Of a DNA stretch of 64,000 bases, positions 24,498-33,394 are shown one piece after another. How positions within the stretch are numbered: position 1 is the first letter of the stretch; each line of letters starts with the position of its first letter. Source of the stretch: Merdimonas faecis. GTDB lineage: Bacteria; Bacillota; Clostridia; Lachnospirales; Lachnospiraceae. The notes under the pieces were generated by a model. The model had not been told where the DNA came from. It saw nothing but the letters and a program-made list of their open reading frames with translations, and ran no database searches. Where the stretch lies: positions 62,001 to 126,000 of the forward strand of contig NZ_MIEH01000017.1 in NCBI RefSeq assembly GCF_001754075.1. The letters run 5' to 3'. The position numbers and the translations under genes are program-made.

Positions 24498-24604
24498 TGC
24501 GTATACCTCTCTTCATTTTCATGGATTAAAAAGCTCTATATAATAGGAAAACAAATTTTGTAAAAAAAAGCAATAGTTTTTTTGAATTTTAAACGGAATC
24601 ATCT

Positions 24605-24654
24605 GCAAAAAATACGCAGGATATGAACGAAATCTTTTTCGTTCATATCCTGCG
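24605..24654 (-). terminator. Terminator of the glgC-glgD operon
   Basis: A perfect 16-bp stem, CGCAGGATATGAACGA with its complement (24615-24654), is followed on the minus strand by TATTTTTTGC. Confidence 0.88.
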
Positions 24655-24667
24655 GGAGTATTTTTGC

Positions 24668-25783
24668 TTATAATGTGTCACCGCGGCGGATATAGCCCGG
24701 TTTTTCAGGATCTGCGGTCAGATCTTTGGCATGGATCACTTTGGCGTGTTTGTCCACCACATGGTTTTCGATATGTACATCTTCACTGATGATGGCAGCC
24801 GGAAGGATGACACTGTTTTTGATCACGGCACCCTTTTTGATCACACAGCCACGTCCGATAATGGAATTCTCAATGGTTCCCTCGATAAGACAGCCGTTAG
24901 ACACAACAGAATTTTTCACATCTGCAGTATCAAAATACTGTGTCGGACAGGAATCGTTGGTCCGGGTATAAATGGGCCATTCATCATCAAAAAGATTCTG
25001 AGCGGTCTTAAAGTCGATCAGAGAGATATTTGCGTCATAGTAACTCTTGAAATCAGTAATGGAAGCAAAATATCCTCTGTGTGAAACTCCGCGGATATCC
25101 AGCTCATCGCAGGAGGCATTGACGATATCCGCCAGTGTGTACATGGAAGAGGTCTTCTTTGCTTTATGAACCAGCTCGATGAACAGCTCTTTTTTCATGA
25201 TATAGGTATCCATAAAAATGTTGCGGTTCTTAGCATTTCCATGGTTCTGGTCGATAGAGAGAAGTCCCTTCTGCCGGTTCAGATTCAAGGTAAAGCAGTT
25301 CAGGAAATATTCCTTGGCAGTATCCACGGAATGATATAAAAGTGTAATATCTGCTCCGGAGTCAATGTGATTCTGCAAAAGTTCGCTGTAATTTGCCGTA
25401 TAGATCATATAGCTGGGGGCGATGATCACATAGGGATAATGCTCCTTTTCGATATATTCCATGTTTTCCATGTAAGCGGCGATATCATTATTATAAATGG
25501 TAAAGCCGGTTCCCAGTTCTGCGTAAAGGATCTGGAGACGTCCTCTTTTGGAGTTGATGTTGTAATGACGTCCGGTTCCCAGATGAGCGGTCAGAGACTG
25601 TGGTTTTCTGCGGATGTAGACCTGCATGTGGTCGATGCCGCTGTTGCTCATATTTGAAATCTGAAAGTCGATGACACGGTAACGTCCCAGGAAGGAAAAA
25701 GCACCAACCGGACGGTATGCCTGCATACCCTCCACCTGGATATGGTTTCCGGCAAAATTAATGATCCCAAATGCTCTTGCCAT
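24668..25783 (-). CDS. glgD: Glucose-1-phosphate adenylyltransferase subunit GlgD
   Basis: The product has 371 residues, starting one base after the glgC stop. It is related to GlgC through the nucleotidyltransferase fold and C-terminal left-handed beta-helix (repeats such as VSNGCLIEGTIENSIIGRG). The N-terminal glycine-rich GGRGSRL loop is missing and reads INFAGNHIQVEG. GlgD partners therefore are regulatory rather than catalytic in Firmicutes. It forms ADP-glucose pyrophosphorylase together with GlgC for glycogen-like storage. Confidence 0.93.
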   Translation of the reverse strand: MARAFGIINFAGNHIQVEGMQAYRPVGAFSFLGRYRVIDFQISNMSNSGIDHMQVYIRRKPQSLTAHLGTGRHYNINSKRGRLQILYAELGTGFTIYNNDIAAYMENMEYIEKEHYPYVIIAPSYMIYTANYSELLQNHIDSGADITLLYHSVDTAKEYFLNCFTLNLNRQKGLLSIDQNHGNAKNRNIFMDTYIMKKELFIELVHKAKKTSSMYTLADIVNASCDELDIRGVSHRGYFASITDFKSYYDANISLIDFKTAQNLFDDEWPIYTRTNDSCPTQYFDTADVKNSVVSNGCLIEGTIENSIIGRGCVIKKGAVIKNSVILPAAIISEDVHIENHVVDKHAKVIHAKDLTADPEKPGYIRRGDTL

Positions 25784-25784
25784 A

Positions 25785-26924
25785 TTATTCTACCCCCTTT
25801 ACACGTTTGGATACCAGTTCGATATGCTCGCTGTCCGCACTGCCGACCACGGCCTTTTTGCCGATCTTTACGTTGTCAGCTACCAGAGCTCTGGTTACCA
25901 CGGCGCCTTCTTCAACTACGACACCGGGCATGAGGACGCTGTCAATGATCTTTGCGCCGGCGCCGACTTTAGCGCCTGTAAATAAGACGGAGTTGCGAAC
26001 CTCGCCCTCAATGATACAGCCCTGGGTGATAAAAGCCTGATTGATCTGGGCGTCCGGACCTATGTACTGCGGAAGGGAGGTGACGTCTTCTGTATAGATT
26101 TTCCAGGTCGGGTCGTGCAGATCCAGCTCGTTATTCTTATCCAGAAGGTCCATATTTGCTTCCCAGAGAGAATCGATAGTTCCCACATCTTTCCAGTAGC
26201 CTTTGAATTTGTAGGCATACAGCTTGTTGCCGTTATTCAGCATCTGAGGAATGATATCCTTGCCGAAATCATGGTTGGAATCCGGATCCTTCATATCTGC
26301 AACCAGAAGTTTCCGAAGAGTCTTCCAATTAAATATGTAGATACCCATAGAAGCAAGATTGCTCTTAGGGTGTTCGGGTTTCTCCTCAAACTCTACGATC
26401 TGGCCGGTCTCATTGGTGTTCATGATACCGAACCGGCTTGCCTCCCGGATGGGTACCTCGATGACGGCGATGGTTGCTTCGGCATTCTGAGCCTTATGCT
26501 CGGCCAGCATCTTGGCATAATTCATCTTGTAGATATGGTCGCCGGAAAGGACCAGAAGGTAATCGGGACCGTAATTGTCAATAAAGTCAATGTTCTGGGA
26601 AATAGCATCTGCGGTTCCGCGGTAAACATCCAGATTGGAATCTGCTTTTTCACGGGGCGGCAGAACAAAAACACCGCTGTCCTTCGCGTCCAGTCCCCAA
26701 CGTCTTCCGATGGCTACATAGCTGTTCAGAAGGATGGATTCATACTGTGTGAGTACGCCGACAACATCGATACCGCTGTTGGCGCAGTTACTTAAGGGGA
26801 AATCGATAATCTTGTATCTTCCCCCATATGAGACAGCTGGCTTTGCAACTTTATTGGTAAGTTCGTGAAGTCGGGAACCCCGGCCGCCGGCCAATATCAT
26901 CGCTAACATATTGTTCTGTTTCAT
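25785..26924 (-). CDS. glgC: Glucose-1-phosphate adenylyltransferase catalytic subunit
   Basis: The product has 379 residues with the pyrophosphorylase signature [13 protein letters not shown]...KPAV. It also carries the ATP-site GDHIYKMNY region, the glucose-1-phosphate site (VEFEEKP) and a C-terminal beta-helix. The enzyme makes ADP-glucose, the rate-setting step of glycogen synthesis. It is the first gene of the glgCD pair. No other glg genes follow. Confidence 0.95.
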   Translation of the reverse strand: MKQNNMLAMILAGGRGSRLHELTNKVAKPAVSYGGRYKIIDFPLSNCANSGIDVVGVLTQYESILLNSYVAIGRRWGLDAKDSGVFVLPPREKADSNLDVYRGTADAISQNIDFIDNYGPDYLLVLSGDHIYKMNYAKMLAEHKAQNAEATIAVIEVPIREASRFGIMNTNETGQIVEFEEKPEHPKSNLASMGIYIFNWKTLRKLLVADMKDPDSNHDFGKDIIPQMLNNGNKLYAYKFKGYWKDVGTIDSLWEANMDLLDKNNELDLHDPTWKIYTEDVTSLPQYIGPDAQINQAFITQGCIIEGEVRNSVLFTGAKVGAGAKIIDSVLMPGVVVEEGAVVTRALVADNVKIGKKAVVGSADSEHIELVSKRVKGVE

Positions 26925-26966
26925 GATGAGTCCTCTCTTTCCTTATTAATATTACAATATGTTTCT

Positions 26967-26995
26967 ATTATACAATTTTCGGGCTCTTTTTTCCA
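26967..26995 (-). promoter_or_regulatory. Promoter of glgCD
   Basis: On the minus strand TATAAT (26967-26972) lies 43 bp before the glgC start; TGGAAA about 17 bp further up is a weak -35. Confidence 0.5.
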
Positions 26996-27038
26996 CTTTT
27001 TTAGTTAAATTTACAGAAAAATTATGAAAAAAAGCAGA

Positions 27039-27067
27039 TTGTTACGCAGAGAAATGTTTGCTATGAT
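27039..27067 (+). promoter_or_regulatory. Promoter of moaC-xdhC
   Basis: TTGTTA (27039-27044), 17 bp, TATGAT (27062-27067); the moaC start is at 27108. Confidence 0.65.
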
Positions 27068-27107
27068 AAATTACAGTAAGAAACGAGGAAAATGGAGGCC
27101 TGTTTTT

Positions 27108-27629
27108 ATGGATTTTACACATTTTGACGAAAAGGGAAGGGCACTGATGGTGGATGTGACAGAAAAAAATGAGACGGAGAGGTGTGCGGTTGCAACAGGA
27201 AGGATTCTTGTCAGCCGCAGAGTCTATGAGGCGATCGAGGAAGGAACCATCGGAAAGGGAGATGTTCTGAGCGTGGCGGCGACTGCGGGAGTGATGGGGG
27301 CAAAACGCACCTCTGAACTGATCCCCATGTGCCATATCCTGCCTCTTTCCGGCTGCCGGATACAGTTTGAAATGGATCCGGAGGCATGTGCGGTCCACTG
27401 TTATTGCACAGTGAAGATTACGGGAAAAACCGGGGTGGAAATGGAAGCTCTGACCGGAGTCAGCGTGGCTCTGCTTACGATTTATGACATGTGTAAGGCA
27501 TTGGATAAGACCATGGAGATCGGGGAAATATATCTTTGCCGTAAGACGGGAGGAAAGAGTGGGGAGATCGTAAATGACCGCACTGCCCTGCGGAATAATA
27601 AGGATCTTAAGAATCTGAATCTTTGGTAA
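27108..27629 (+). CDS. moaC: Cyclic pyranopterin monophosphate synthase MoaC
   Basis: The product has 173 residues from the ATG at 27108, with GGAGG nine bases upstream; the frame is open from 27024 but that part contains the promoter. Hallmarks are [18 protein letters not shown], the [17 protein letters not shown] active-site loop and the [20 protein letters not shown] core. It acts in molybdenum-cofactor synthesis after MoaA. The partner xdhC follows directly, so a molybdenum hydroxylase is expected in the genome. Confidence 0.93.
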   Translation: MDFTHFDEKGRALMVDVTEKNETERCAVATGRILVSRRVYEAIEEGTIGKGDVLSVAATAGVMGAKRTSELIPMCHILPLSGCRIQFEMDPEACAVHCYCTVKITGKTGVEMEALTGVSVALLTIYDMCKALDKTMEIGEIYLCRKTGGKSGEIVNDRTALRNNKDLKNLNLW

Positions 27630-27643
27630 AGGAGCTGCGGAAA

Positions 27644-28642
27644 ATGGAGCAGATGTTTCATATATTACAGAGGCTGGCAAAGGATCACAAGGATACGGTT
27701 CTCGTGACCGTGATTGAAAGCAGGGGATCGGCGCCCAGGAGGGCCGGAGCACGGATGATTGTGACCAGAGGCGGGCGAAACGCCGGGACTATCGGCGGCG
27801 GGGCGCTGGAACACAGTGCGGTCCAGCGTGCAATGCAGGTACTGGAAGAGAGAAAGTCGGGGTTTGGCGAATATCATCTCAGTCTGGAAAAGGCGGCCGA
27901 GCTTGGCATGGTCTGCGGCGGCAGCGTGAGGGTGCACTATCACTATCTGCCGTGGGAAGATGCGAAGTCCTCTGCTGTAGAAGAGGAGGCTGGGAAAAGA
28001 CTGGAATCAGGAAAAGAAATATGGCTGGTCCGGGATCTTCTGGCGGATCAGGGCGGAATGCTAAGGGTATGCGAAAGAACAGAGCTGCCAGAGGAGATTG
28101 GGAATGTGTGCGGAAGGAAGCTGATCCTTCAGGAGACAGAAGGGCATTTGTACTGTTTTGAGAGGGTCGGCCGGCCGGGAACTGTTTACATTTTCGGAGG
28201 CGGACATGTATCCCAGGCACTGGTGCCCGTGCTTTCAGCGGTAGATTTCCGGTGTGTGGTACTGGAAGACCGGGAGGAATTCTTAAGCCGGGAGCTGTTC
28301 CCGGAGGCATGGGATGTGCGGAAGATCCGGTATGACAGGATTTTGGAAGAAATGGATATCCGGGAAGAGGATTTTGTCTGCGTTATGACCAGGGGACATA
28401 AAGATGATCTGCAGGTGCAGGCCCAGGTGCTGAAGACAAAGGCCTCCTATATTGGCGTGATCGGAAGCCGGAGAAAAGCGGCGGCTGTTGCGAAAAGGCT
28501 GGAGGAGGAATATCAGATCCCGCCGGAGGAGATTGCAAGAGTGCATACACCTATCGGGCTTTCCATCGGGGCGGAGACGCCGGAGGAGATTGCCATTAGT
28601 ATTGCCGCGGAGCTGATCCGGCACCGGGCGGACGCTGAATAG
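27644..28642 (+). CDS. XdhC-family molybdenum-cofactor insertion protein
   Basis: The product has 332 residues from the ATG at 27644, with AAGGAG upstream. The N-terminal XdhC/CoxI domain (VTVIESRGSAPRRAGARMIV... GTIGGGALEH... MVCGGSVRV) precedes a C-terminal Rossmann fold (VYIFGGGHVSQAL... YIGVIGSRRK). Members bind and sulfurate molybdenum cofactor and hand it to xanthine-dehydrogenase-type enzymes. Co-transcribed with moaC. Confidence 0.9.
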   Translation: MEQMFHILQRLAKDHKDTVLVTVIESRGSAPRRAGARMIVTRGGRNAGTIGGGALEHSAVQRAMQVLEERKSGFGEYHLSLEKAAELGMVCGGSVRVHYHYLPWEDAKSSAVEEEAGKRLESGKEIWLVRDLLADQGGMLRVCERTELPEEIGNVCGRKLILQETEGHLYCFERVGRPGTVYIFGGGHVSQALVPVLSAVDFRCVVLEDREEFLSRELFPEAWDVRKIRYDRILEEMDIREEDFVCVMTRGHKDDLQVQAQVLKTKASYIGVIGSRRKAAAVAKRLEEEYQIPPEEIARVHTPIGLSIGAETPEEIAISIAAELIRHRADAE

Positions 28643-28799
28643 GAAAGAAATAGAAACTAAGGCTTGCTTTTACGCCGGTTGTATGATACACTGTATGGGC
28701 GAATGGAAGTAGGTCTTTTTTTTATGCCTAAAATCAGGCTGCCTCGCAAGCAGCCAGGTAACACGTAAATGTAAAAAAACGTAAAGCGAGGTGGAAGTT

Positions 28800-28949
28800 G
28801 TGCGTACAAGAATCACATTGGAGTGTACAGAGTGCAAGCAGCGTAACTACAACATGACGAAGGATAAGAAAGCACATCCGGAGCGCATGGAGACGAAGAA
28901 GTACTGTAAGTTCTGCAAATCACACACACTGCACAAAGAAACGAAATAG
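28800..28949 (+). CDS. rpmG: 50S ribosomal protein L33
   Basis: The product has 49 residues from a GTG at 28800, with GAGGTGG upstream. The sequence has the L33 pattern: [18 protein letters not shown], then [15 protein letters not shown] with two CxxC pairs that bind zinc. It heads the secE-nusG-rplK-rplA run, the common Firmicute order. A TTGCTT/TACACT promoter (17 bp) may lie near 28662-28690. A GGCTGC...GCAGCC hairpin (28738-28756) stands in the leader. Confidence 0.93.
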   Translation: MRTRITLECTECKQRNYNMTKDKKAHPERMETKKYCKFCKSHTLHKETK

Positions 28950-28971
28950 TCGCCGCAAAGGAGTGGATGTC

Positions 28972-29163
28972 ATGAGCGAAAAAACGCAGAAGACGAGCTG
29001 GTTCAAAGGTCTTAGCAAAGAATTTAAGAAAATCATTTGGCCAGACAAAATGACAATTGCTAAACAGACGGCGGCGGTTGTTTCGGTATCTGTTGTACTG
29101 GGGATTATCATTGCGATCGTAGATTTCGCTGCCCGGTACGGAATAGATCTATTAGTAAAATAG
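28972..29163 (+). CDS. secE: Preprotein translocase subunit SecE
   Basis: The product has 63 residues from the ATG at 28972, with AAAGGAG nine bases upstream. The short basic N-terminal amphipathic part (FKGLSKEFKKIIWPDK) and one membrane helix (VVSVSVVLGIIIAIVDFA) are diagnostic of the single-helix SecE. It clamps SecY in the translocon. It lies between rpmG and nusG as usual. Confidence 0.95.
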   Translation: MSEKTQKTSWFKGLSKEFKKIIWPDKMTIAKQTAAVVSVSVVLGIIIAIVDFAARYGIDLLVK

Positions 29164-29197
29164 AACTGATCAACAGCCAGGCGGGAAAGGTGAGAAT

Positions 29198-29713
29198 ATG
29201 TCAGAGGCAAAATGGTACGTAGTTCATACCTATTCCGGGTATGAAAACAAAGTAAAGGCCAACATCGATAAGACAATTGAAAACCGCCATCTGGAAGAGC
29301 AGATCCTGGAGGTTCAGGTTCCGATGCAGGAAGTCGTTGAGATGAAGAATGGTGTTCAGAAGGCATCTCAGAAAAAGATGTTCCCAGGATATGTACTGAT
29401 CCATATGATCATGAATGACGACACATGGTATGTAGTGCGCAATACCAGAGGTGTGACAGGCTTTGTCGGCCCGGGATCCAAACCGGTTCCGCTGACAGAT
29501 GCTGAGATGGCATCGCTTGGAATCAGACGGGAAAATATTGTCGTAGACTTTGAAGTGGGCGACACGATCAAAGTCGTGTCAGGCGCCTGGGCGGATACGA
29601 TCGGCGCAATCCAGTCGATCAATATGCAGAAGCAGAGCCTGACCATCAATGTTGAGCTGTTCGGCCGGGAGACTCCGGTTGAAATAGGGTTCGCAGAAGT
29701 TGTAAAGATGTAG
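29198..29713 (+). CDS. nusG: Transcription elongation/termination factor NusG
   Basis: The product has 171 residues. The NGN domain begins KWYVVHTYSGYENKVKANI and includes KKMFPGYVLIHM. The KOW domain contains FEVGDTIKVVSGAWADTIGA. It binds RNA polymerase and modulates pausing, Rho action and coupling to ribosomes. The length is normal. Confidence 0.96.
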   Translation: MSEAKWYVVHTYSGYENKVKANIDKTIENRHLEEQILEVQVPMQEVVEMKNGVQKASQKKMFPGYVLIHMIMNDDTWYVVRNTRGVTGFVGPGSKPVPLTDAEMASLGIRRENIVVDFEVGDTIKVVSGAWADTIGAIQSINMQKQSLTINVELFGRETPVEIGFAEVVKM

Positions 29714-29719
29714 GAAAAC

Positions 29720-29760
29720 GTGGGAGGGGCGTGAGTGCTCCGAGAGTACCACAAGGAGGT
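29720..29760 (+). promoter_or_regulatory. L1-type leader element before rplK
   Basis: GTGGGAGGG...TACCACAAGGAGGT resembles the 23S rRNA L1-stalk strands (GUGGGAGG...UACCAC), and its 3' part contains the rplK ribosome site. Protein L1 is the known autogenous repressor of L11-L1 operons, so this is a plausible L1 operator. Confidence 0.65.
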
Positions 29761-29767
29761 AATGAAA

Positions 29768-30193
29768 ATGGCAAAAAAAGTAGAAGGTTATATTAAATTA
29801 CAGATTCCTGCCGGAAAAGCAACTCCGGCACCACCGGTTGGACCTGCACTTGGTCAGCACGGTGTAAACATCGTTGAATTTACAAAGCAGTTCAACGCAA
29901 AGACAGCAGATCAGGGAGATCTGATCATTCCGGTTGTCATCACTGTTTATAATGACAGAAGTTTCAGCTTTATCACAAAGACTCCTCCGGCAGCAGTCCT
30001 GATCAAGAAAGCATGTAAGATCAAATCTGGTTCTGGCGTGCCGAACAAGACAAAAGTTGCTACGATCACCAAAGCACAGCTGCAGGAGATCGCAGAGACA
30101 AAGATGCCTGACCTGAATGCGGCAAGCCTGGAAGCAGCTATGAGCATGGTTGCAGGAACCTGCCGTTCCATGGGTGTAAAAGTAGAGGAGTAG
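29768..30193 (+). CDS. rplK: 50S ribosomal protein L11
   Basis: The product has 141 residues, exactly the family length, from the ATG at 29768; an in-frame ATG at 29762 is only two bases after AGGAGG. It shows [31 protein letters not shown] and a C-terminal RNA-binding domain ending [11 protein letters not shown]. It forms the GTPase-associated centre with 23S rRNA. Confidence 0.97.
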   Translation: MAKKVEGYIKLQIPAGKATPAPPVGPALGQHGVNIVEFTKQFNAKTADQGDLIIPVVITVYNDRSFSFITKTPPAAVLIKKACKIKSGSGVPNKTKVATITKAQLQEIAETKMPDLNAASLEAAMSMVAGTCRSMGVKVEE

Positions 30194-30200
30194 TTAACAA

Positions 30201-30235
30201 GTGGGAGGGTTATCCCGACATTACCACAAGGAGGT
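30201..30235 (+). promoter_or_regulatory. Second L1-type leader element, before rplA
   Basis: GTGGGAGGGTTATCCCGACA followed by TTACCACAAGGAGGT repeats the motif found before rplK, again including the ribosome site. A second copy would let L1 control its own gene directly. Confidence 0.6.
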
Positions 30236-30242
30236 TATTGAA

Positions 30243-30935
30243 ATGAAAAGAGGAAAGAAATACGTTGAAGCTGCGAAAGCGATCGACAGAGGAACGCTCT
30301 ACGATGTAGCAGATGCAGTATCACTTGTAAAGAAGACCGCAGTAGCAAAATTTGATGAGACGATCGAGGCTCATATCAGAACCGGATGTGACGGACGTCA
30401 CGCTGATCAGCAGATCCGTGGAGCAGTTGTACTGCCGCACGGTACTGGTAAGAAGGTTCGTATCCTTGTATTTGCAAAGGATGCAAAAGCTGAGGAAGCA
30501 AAGGCAGCCGGAGCAGACTATGTAGGCGGAGATGAGCTGATCCCGAAGATCCAGAACGAAAACTGGTTCGAGTTCGACGTAGTAGTAGCTACCCCGGACA
30601 TGATGGGAGTCGTTGGACGTCTCGGACGTGTACTTGGACCTAAGGGCCTGATGCCGAATCCGAAAGCCGGAACGGTAACCATGGACGTAACAAAAGCGAT
30701 CCAGGATATCAAGGCTGGTAAGATCGAGTACAGACTTGACAAAACAAACATTATCCATGTGCCAGTAGGTAAAGCATCCTTTACCGAAGAACAACTTACG
30801 GACAACTTCCAGACGCTGATCGATGCGATCAATAAAGCAAGACCGGCTGCAGTAAAGGGCCAGTTCTTGAAGAGTGTGGTATTGACTTCTACCATGGGAC
30901 CAAGTGTGAAGATCAATCCAATGAAATTAGTTTAA
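30243..30935 (+). CDS. rplA: 50S ribosomal protein L1
   Basis: The product has 230 residues from the ATG at 30243. L1 signatures are [13 protein letters not shown], the VVLPHGTGK loop, and [20 protein letters not shown]. It binds the L1 stalk of 23S rRNA and its own mRNA. It is followed by a strong terminator rather than by rplJ-rplL, which usually come next. Confidence 0.97.
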   Translation: MKRGKKYVEAAKAIDRGTLYDVADAVSLVKKTAVAKFDETIEAHIRTGCDGRHADQQIRGAVVLPHGTGKKVRILVFAKDAKAEEAKAAGADYVGGDELIPKIQNENWFEFDVVVATPDMMGVVGRLGRVLGPKGLMPNPKAGTVTMDVTKAIQDIKAGKIEYRLDKTNIIHVPVGKASFTEEQLTDNFQTLIDAINKARPAAVKGQFLKSVVLTSTMGPSVKINPMKLV

Positions 30936-30962
30936 GCGATATCATAATTATATGATATAATA

Positions 30963-30996
30963 AAGGAGTATTGGGCTTCGGCCTGATACTCCTTTT
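30963..30996 (+). terminator. Terminator after rplA
   Basis: AAGGAGTAT and ATACTCCTT with an inner GGCTTCGGCC (UUCG loop) are followed by TTT. A second stem, GGTGTAAAT-GGGG-ATTTACACC, follows at about 30997-31018. Confidence 0.87.
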
Positions 30997-31052
30997 GGTG
31001 TAAATGGGGATTTACACCTTTGGAAAAGAGAGAGAAGAGGAGGTTCGTGCAT

Positions 31053-31784
31053 ATGAAGAGGTGCGGAAACTGCGGGGCGATGATGGACGATGACAGCCTT
31101 TTCTGTCCGGAGTGCGGTATGAAGCAGGAAGAACAGCCGCCGTATGGGCAGGAACAGCCCCCATATGGACAGGAGGACTGGAAGCCGTATAAGAAAAAAG
31201 GCGGCGGTGTAGTGGTAGTCTGTGTGTTTCTTCTGATCAGTCTTTTGATTGTGGGCGGGATTGGATTTGGGATCTACCGGCTGATCCATCCGGCAAGAGA
31301 AATCGTGGCAGAGTATGACTATGACTCCGGGGAGGATAGCAGTTCATCAGAGCCGGCATACACGGAGGAAGAAGAAGAGACTGAAGACGCCGGGGAAACC
31401 CGGGATTACAGTGGCTCGGAGGATGAGTGGTCAGATGATACGGATGACGGAGATGATCTGACAAGAGGAAGTGTCAATGCCAAGGCAGCATCTGAGTATG
31501 TGATCCCGTACAGCAACCAGCGGCTGCTGGGTGACTCGGATGTGGCAGGGTTAAGTCTCCGGGAAATTAACTATGCGAAGAATGAAATCTATGCAAGGCA
31601 TGGAAGAAAATTTGATTCCCAGGAGCTGCAGAATTATTTCAACAGTAAGAGCTGGTATTATGGCACGATCGAGCCGGAGAATTTTGACGTATCTTTGCTT
31701 ACGGATGTGGAAAAGAAAAATGCAGAGTTTTTAAGTGATGTAGAATTTAGCATTTCTGCTAATGGATATCAGCTGGATCAATAG
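31053..31784 (+). CDS. Zinc-ribbon membrane protein with YARHG domain
   Basis: The product has 243 residues from the ATG at 31053, with GAGGAGG nine bases upstream. An N-terminal zinc ribbon CGNCG...CPECG lies in the cytoplasm. A Pro/Gln repeat (EEQPPYGQ, EQPPYGQ) and one membrane helix near residues 52-75 follow. A long acidic Ser/Glu/Asp linker leads to an extracellular YARHG domain (REINYAKNEIYARHGRKFDS). YARHG domains occur in cell-surface proteins and are thought to bind wall components. It starts a three-gene group with the amidase fusion and another zinc-ribbon membrane protein. Confidence 0.85.
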   Translation: MKRCGNCGAMMDDDSLFCPECGMKQEEQPPYGQEQPPYGQEDWKPYKKKGGGVVVVCVFLLISLLIVGGIGFGIYRLIHPAREIVAEYDYDSGEDSSSSEPAYTEEEEETEDAGETRDYSGSEDEWSDDTDDGDDLTRGSVNAKAASEYVIPYSNQRLLGDSDVAGLSLREINYAKNEIYARHGRKFDSQELQNYFNSKSWYYGTIEPENFDVSLLTDVEKKNAEFLSDVEFSISANGYQLDQ

Positions 31785-31792
31785 GGGAAGCT

Positions 31793-33364
31793 ATGATAAA
31801 AGGGTGGTTATTTAAAAGAATGTGTCTGTGCCTGTGCCTTTTCCTGCTGACGGGAGGTCTGCTGGCCGGATGCAGAGGCAGAGAGGAAGAGCCGGAAAAG
31901 AAGGCAGAGAAGGCAGAGGAGCAGGCGGAGCCGATAGAAGAAGAGCCGGCAGAAGAGCCGGAGGAGGAAAAGCCGCTGATCGCAATTGACCCGGGGCACC
32001 AGGGACCCGGTGTGGATATGAGTGCACAGGAGCCCAATGCTCCGGGATCCGAAGTGATGAAGATGAAGGCGACCTCGGGAACGTCGGGTGCGTATTCCGG
32101 AATTCCGGAATATCAGCTTTGTCTGGATATTTCTCTGATGCTTAAAGATGCGCTGGAGGCGGAAGGCTATCCGGTGCTCCTGACAAGGGAAAATAATGAG
32201 ACAGCTATCAGTAACTCGGAACGGGCCGTACTGGCAAATGAAGCAGGGGCAGACATCAGTATCCGGATTCATGCGAATGGAAGCGAGGATCCGCAGGCTA
32301 ATGGGGCGCTGGCGTTAATATCCTCGCAGTCTAATCCCTACACGGGCAGCTTCTACGGAGAAAGCCGCGCTCTTGCGGAAAGCATACTGGGCGCTTATTG
32401 CGGGCGGACCGGTTTTGCAAACCAGGGGATCCAGGAAAATGATACGATGACCGGCATTAACTGGAGCCAGATTCCGGTGATGATCCTGGAAATGGGCTTT
32501 ATGACGAATGAACAGGATGATCTGAAAATGGCGGATCCTTCTTTCCGTCAGCAGATGGTGCAGGGGATTGTAGAAGGAATTGACCAGTATTATGCAGATA
32601 AGGCTGCGGAAGAAACCACTGCGGATGCACAGGGTCAGCCTTTGGAGGAATTGAATGTCCAGATTCAGAACAGCCTTGCAGAGCGAACCGCGTTGGGAGA
32701 AGTCTGGAGTGTGTATACGCAGGATCTTCAGAGCGGAAACTATGCGTCTGCGGGACAGGGAGCCCTGGAATCGGCCAGTGTGATCAAACTCTATACGGCA
32801 GCGACGGTTTTTGCAGATCTTGAAAATGTGACAGGACAGGAAACTTATGAGGGAGAGACAGGAGAACTTCTCGGACGGATGATTTCAGCCAGCGATAATG
32901 ATGCGGCCAACGAACTGGTCCGAAGGCTTGGCGGCGGAGATACAGGCGCCGGGATGGAGAAGGTAAATGCATTTGCAAAGGCAAATGGATTTGCGGAAAC
33001 TCATATGGGAAGACTGATGCTGGAGGAAAATCCGTCAGACGATAACTATACGTCGGCGGCGGACTGCGGGAAGCTGCTGGCGATGCTGAGCAGAGGAGAG
33101 CTGGCTGGTTCGGAGATGATCCTTGACTATATGAAAGCGCAGGAGCGGACAGGAAAGATCCCGGCAGGGCTTCCGGAGGGTGTAAGCTCTGCCAATAAGA
33201 CCGGGGAGCTTTCGGATGTGGAAAATGACGCGGCGGTTATCTATGCCGGAGAAAAGACATATGTGCTGTGCGTGCTGTCGAATCAGGTGACAGATCCGCA
33301 GGCGGCCAGAGATAAAATTGCAGAAATCTCTGGAATCGTTTATCAGTATATGATAAGCTTATAG
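31793..33364 (+). CDS. Lipoprotein: amidase_3 fused to class A beta-lactamase-like domain
   Basis: The product has 523 residues. The signal peptide ends at lipobox LLAGC (Cys27), followed by a Glu/Lys-rich linker. Residues about 60-270 form an N-acetylmuramoyl-L-alanine amidase (IAIDPGHQG, SERAVLANEAGADISIRIHA, VMILEMGFMTN) with zinc-ligand His and Glu in place. Residues about 300-520 form a serine hydrolase of the class A beta-lactamase fold with SVIK (SxxK), SDN in ISASDNDAANEL and KTG in SSANKTGEL. The combination suggests coupled cutting and sensing or editing of peptidoglycan at the outer membrane face. A clear E166 ExxLN motif is not seen, so beta-lactam hydrolysis is uncertain. Confidence 0.87.
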   Translation: MIKGWLFKRMCLCLCLFLLTGGLLAGCRGREEEPEKKAEKAEEQAEPIEEEPAEEPEEEKPLIAIDPGHQGPGVDMSAQEPNAPGSEVMKMKATSGTSGAYSGIPEYQLCLDISLMLKDALEAEGYPVLLTRENNETAISNSERAVLANEAGADISIRIHANGSEDPQANGALALISSQSNPYTGSFYGESRALAESILGAYCGRTGFANQGIQENDTMTGINWSQIPVMILEMGFMTNEQDDLKMADPSFRQQMVQGIVEGIDQYYADKAAEETTADAQGQPLEELNVQIQNSLAERTALGEVWSVYTQDLQSGNYASAGQGALESASVIKLYTAATVFADLENVTGQETYEGETGELLGRMISASDNDAANELVRRLGGGDTGAGMEKVNAFAKANGFAETHMGRLMLEENPSDDNYTSAADCGKLLAMLSRGELAGSEMILDYMKAQERTGKIPAGLPEGVSSANKTGELSDVENDAAVIYAGEKTYVLCVLSNQVTDPQAARDKIAEISGIVYQYMISL

Positions 33365-33394
33365 AAGTTGTTATAACAAAGGAGGAGAAACATC

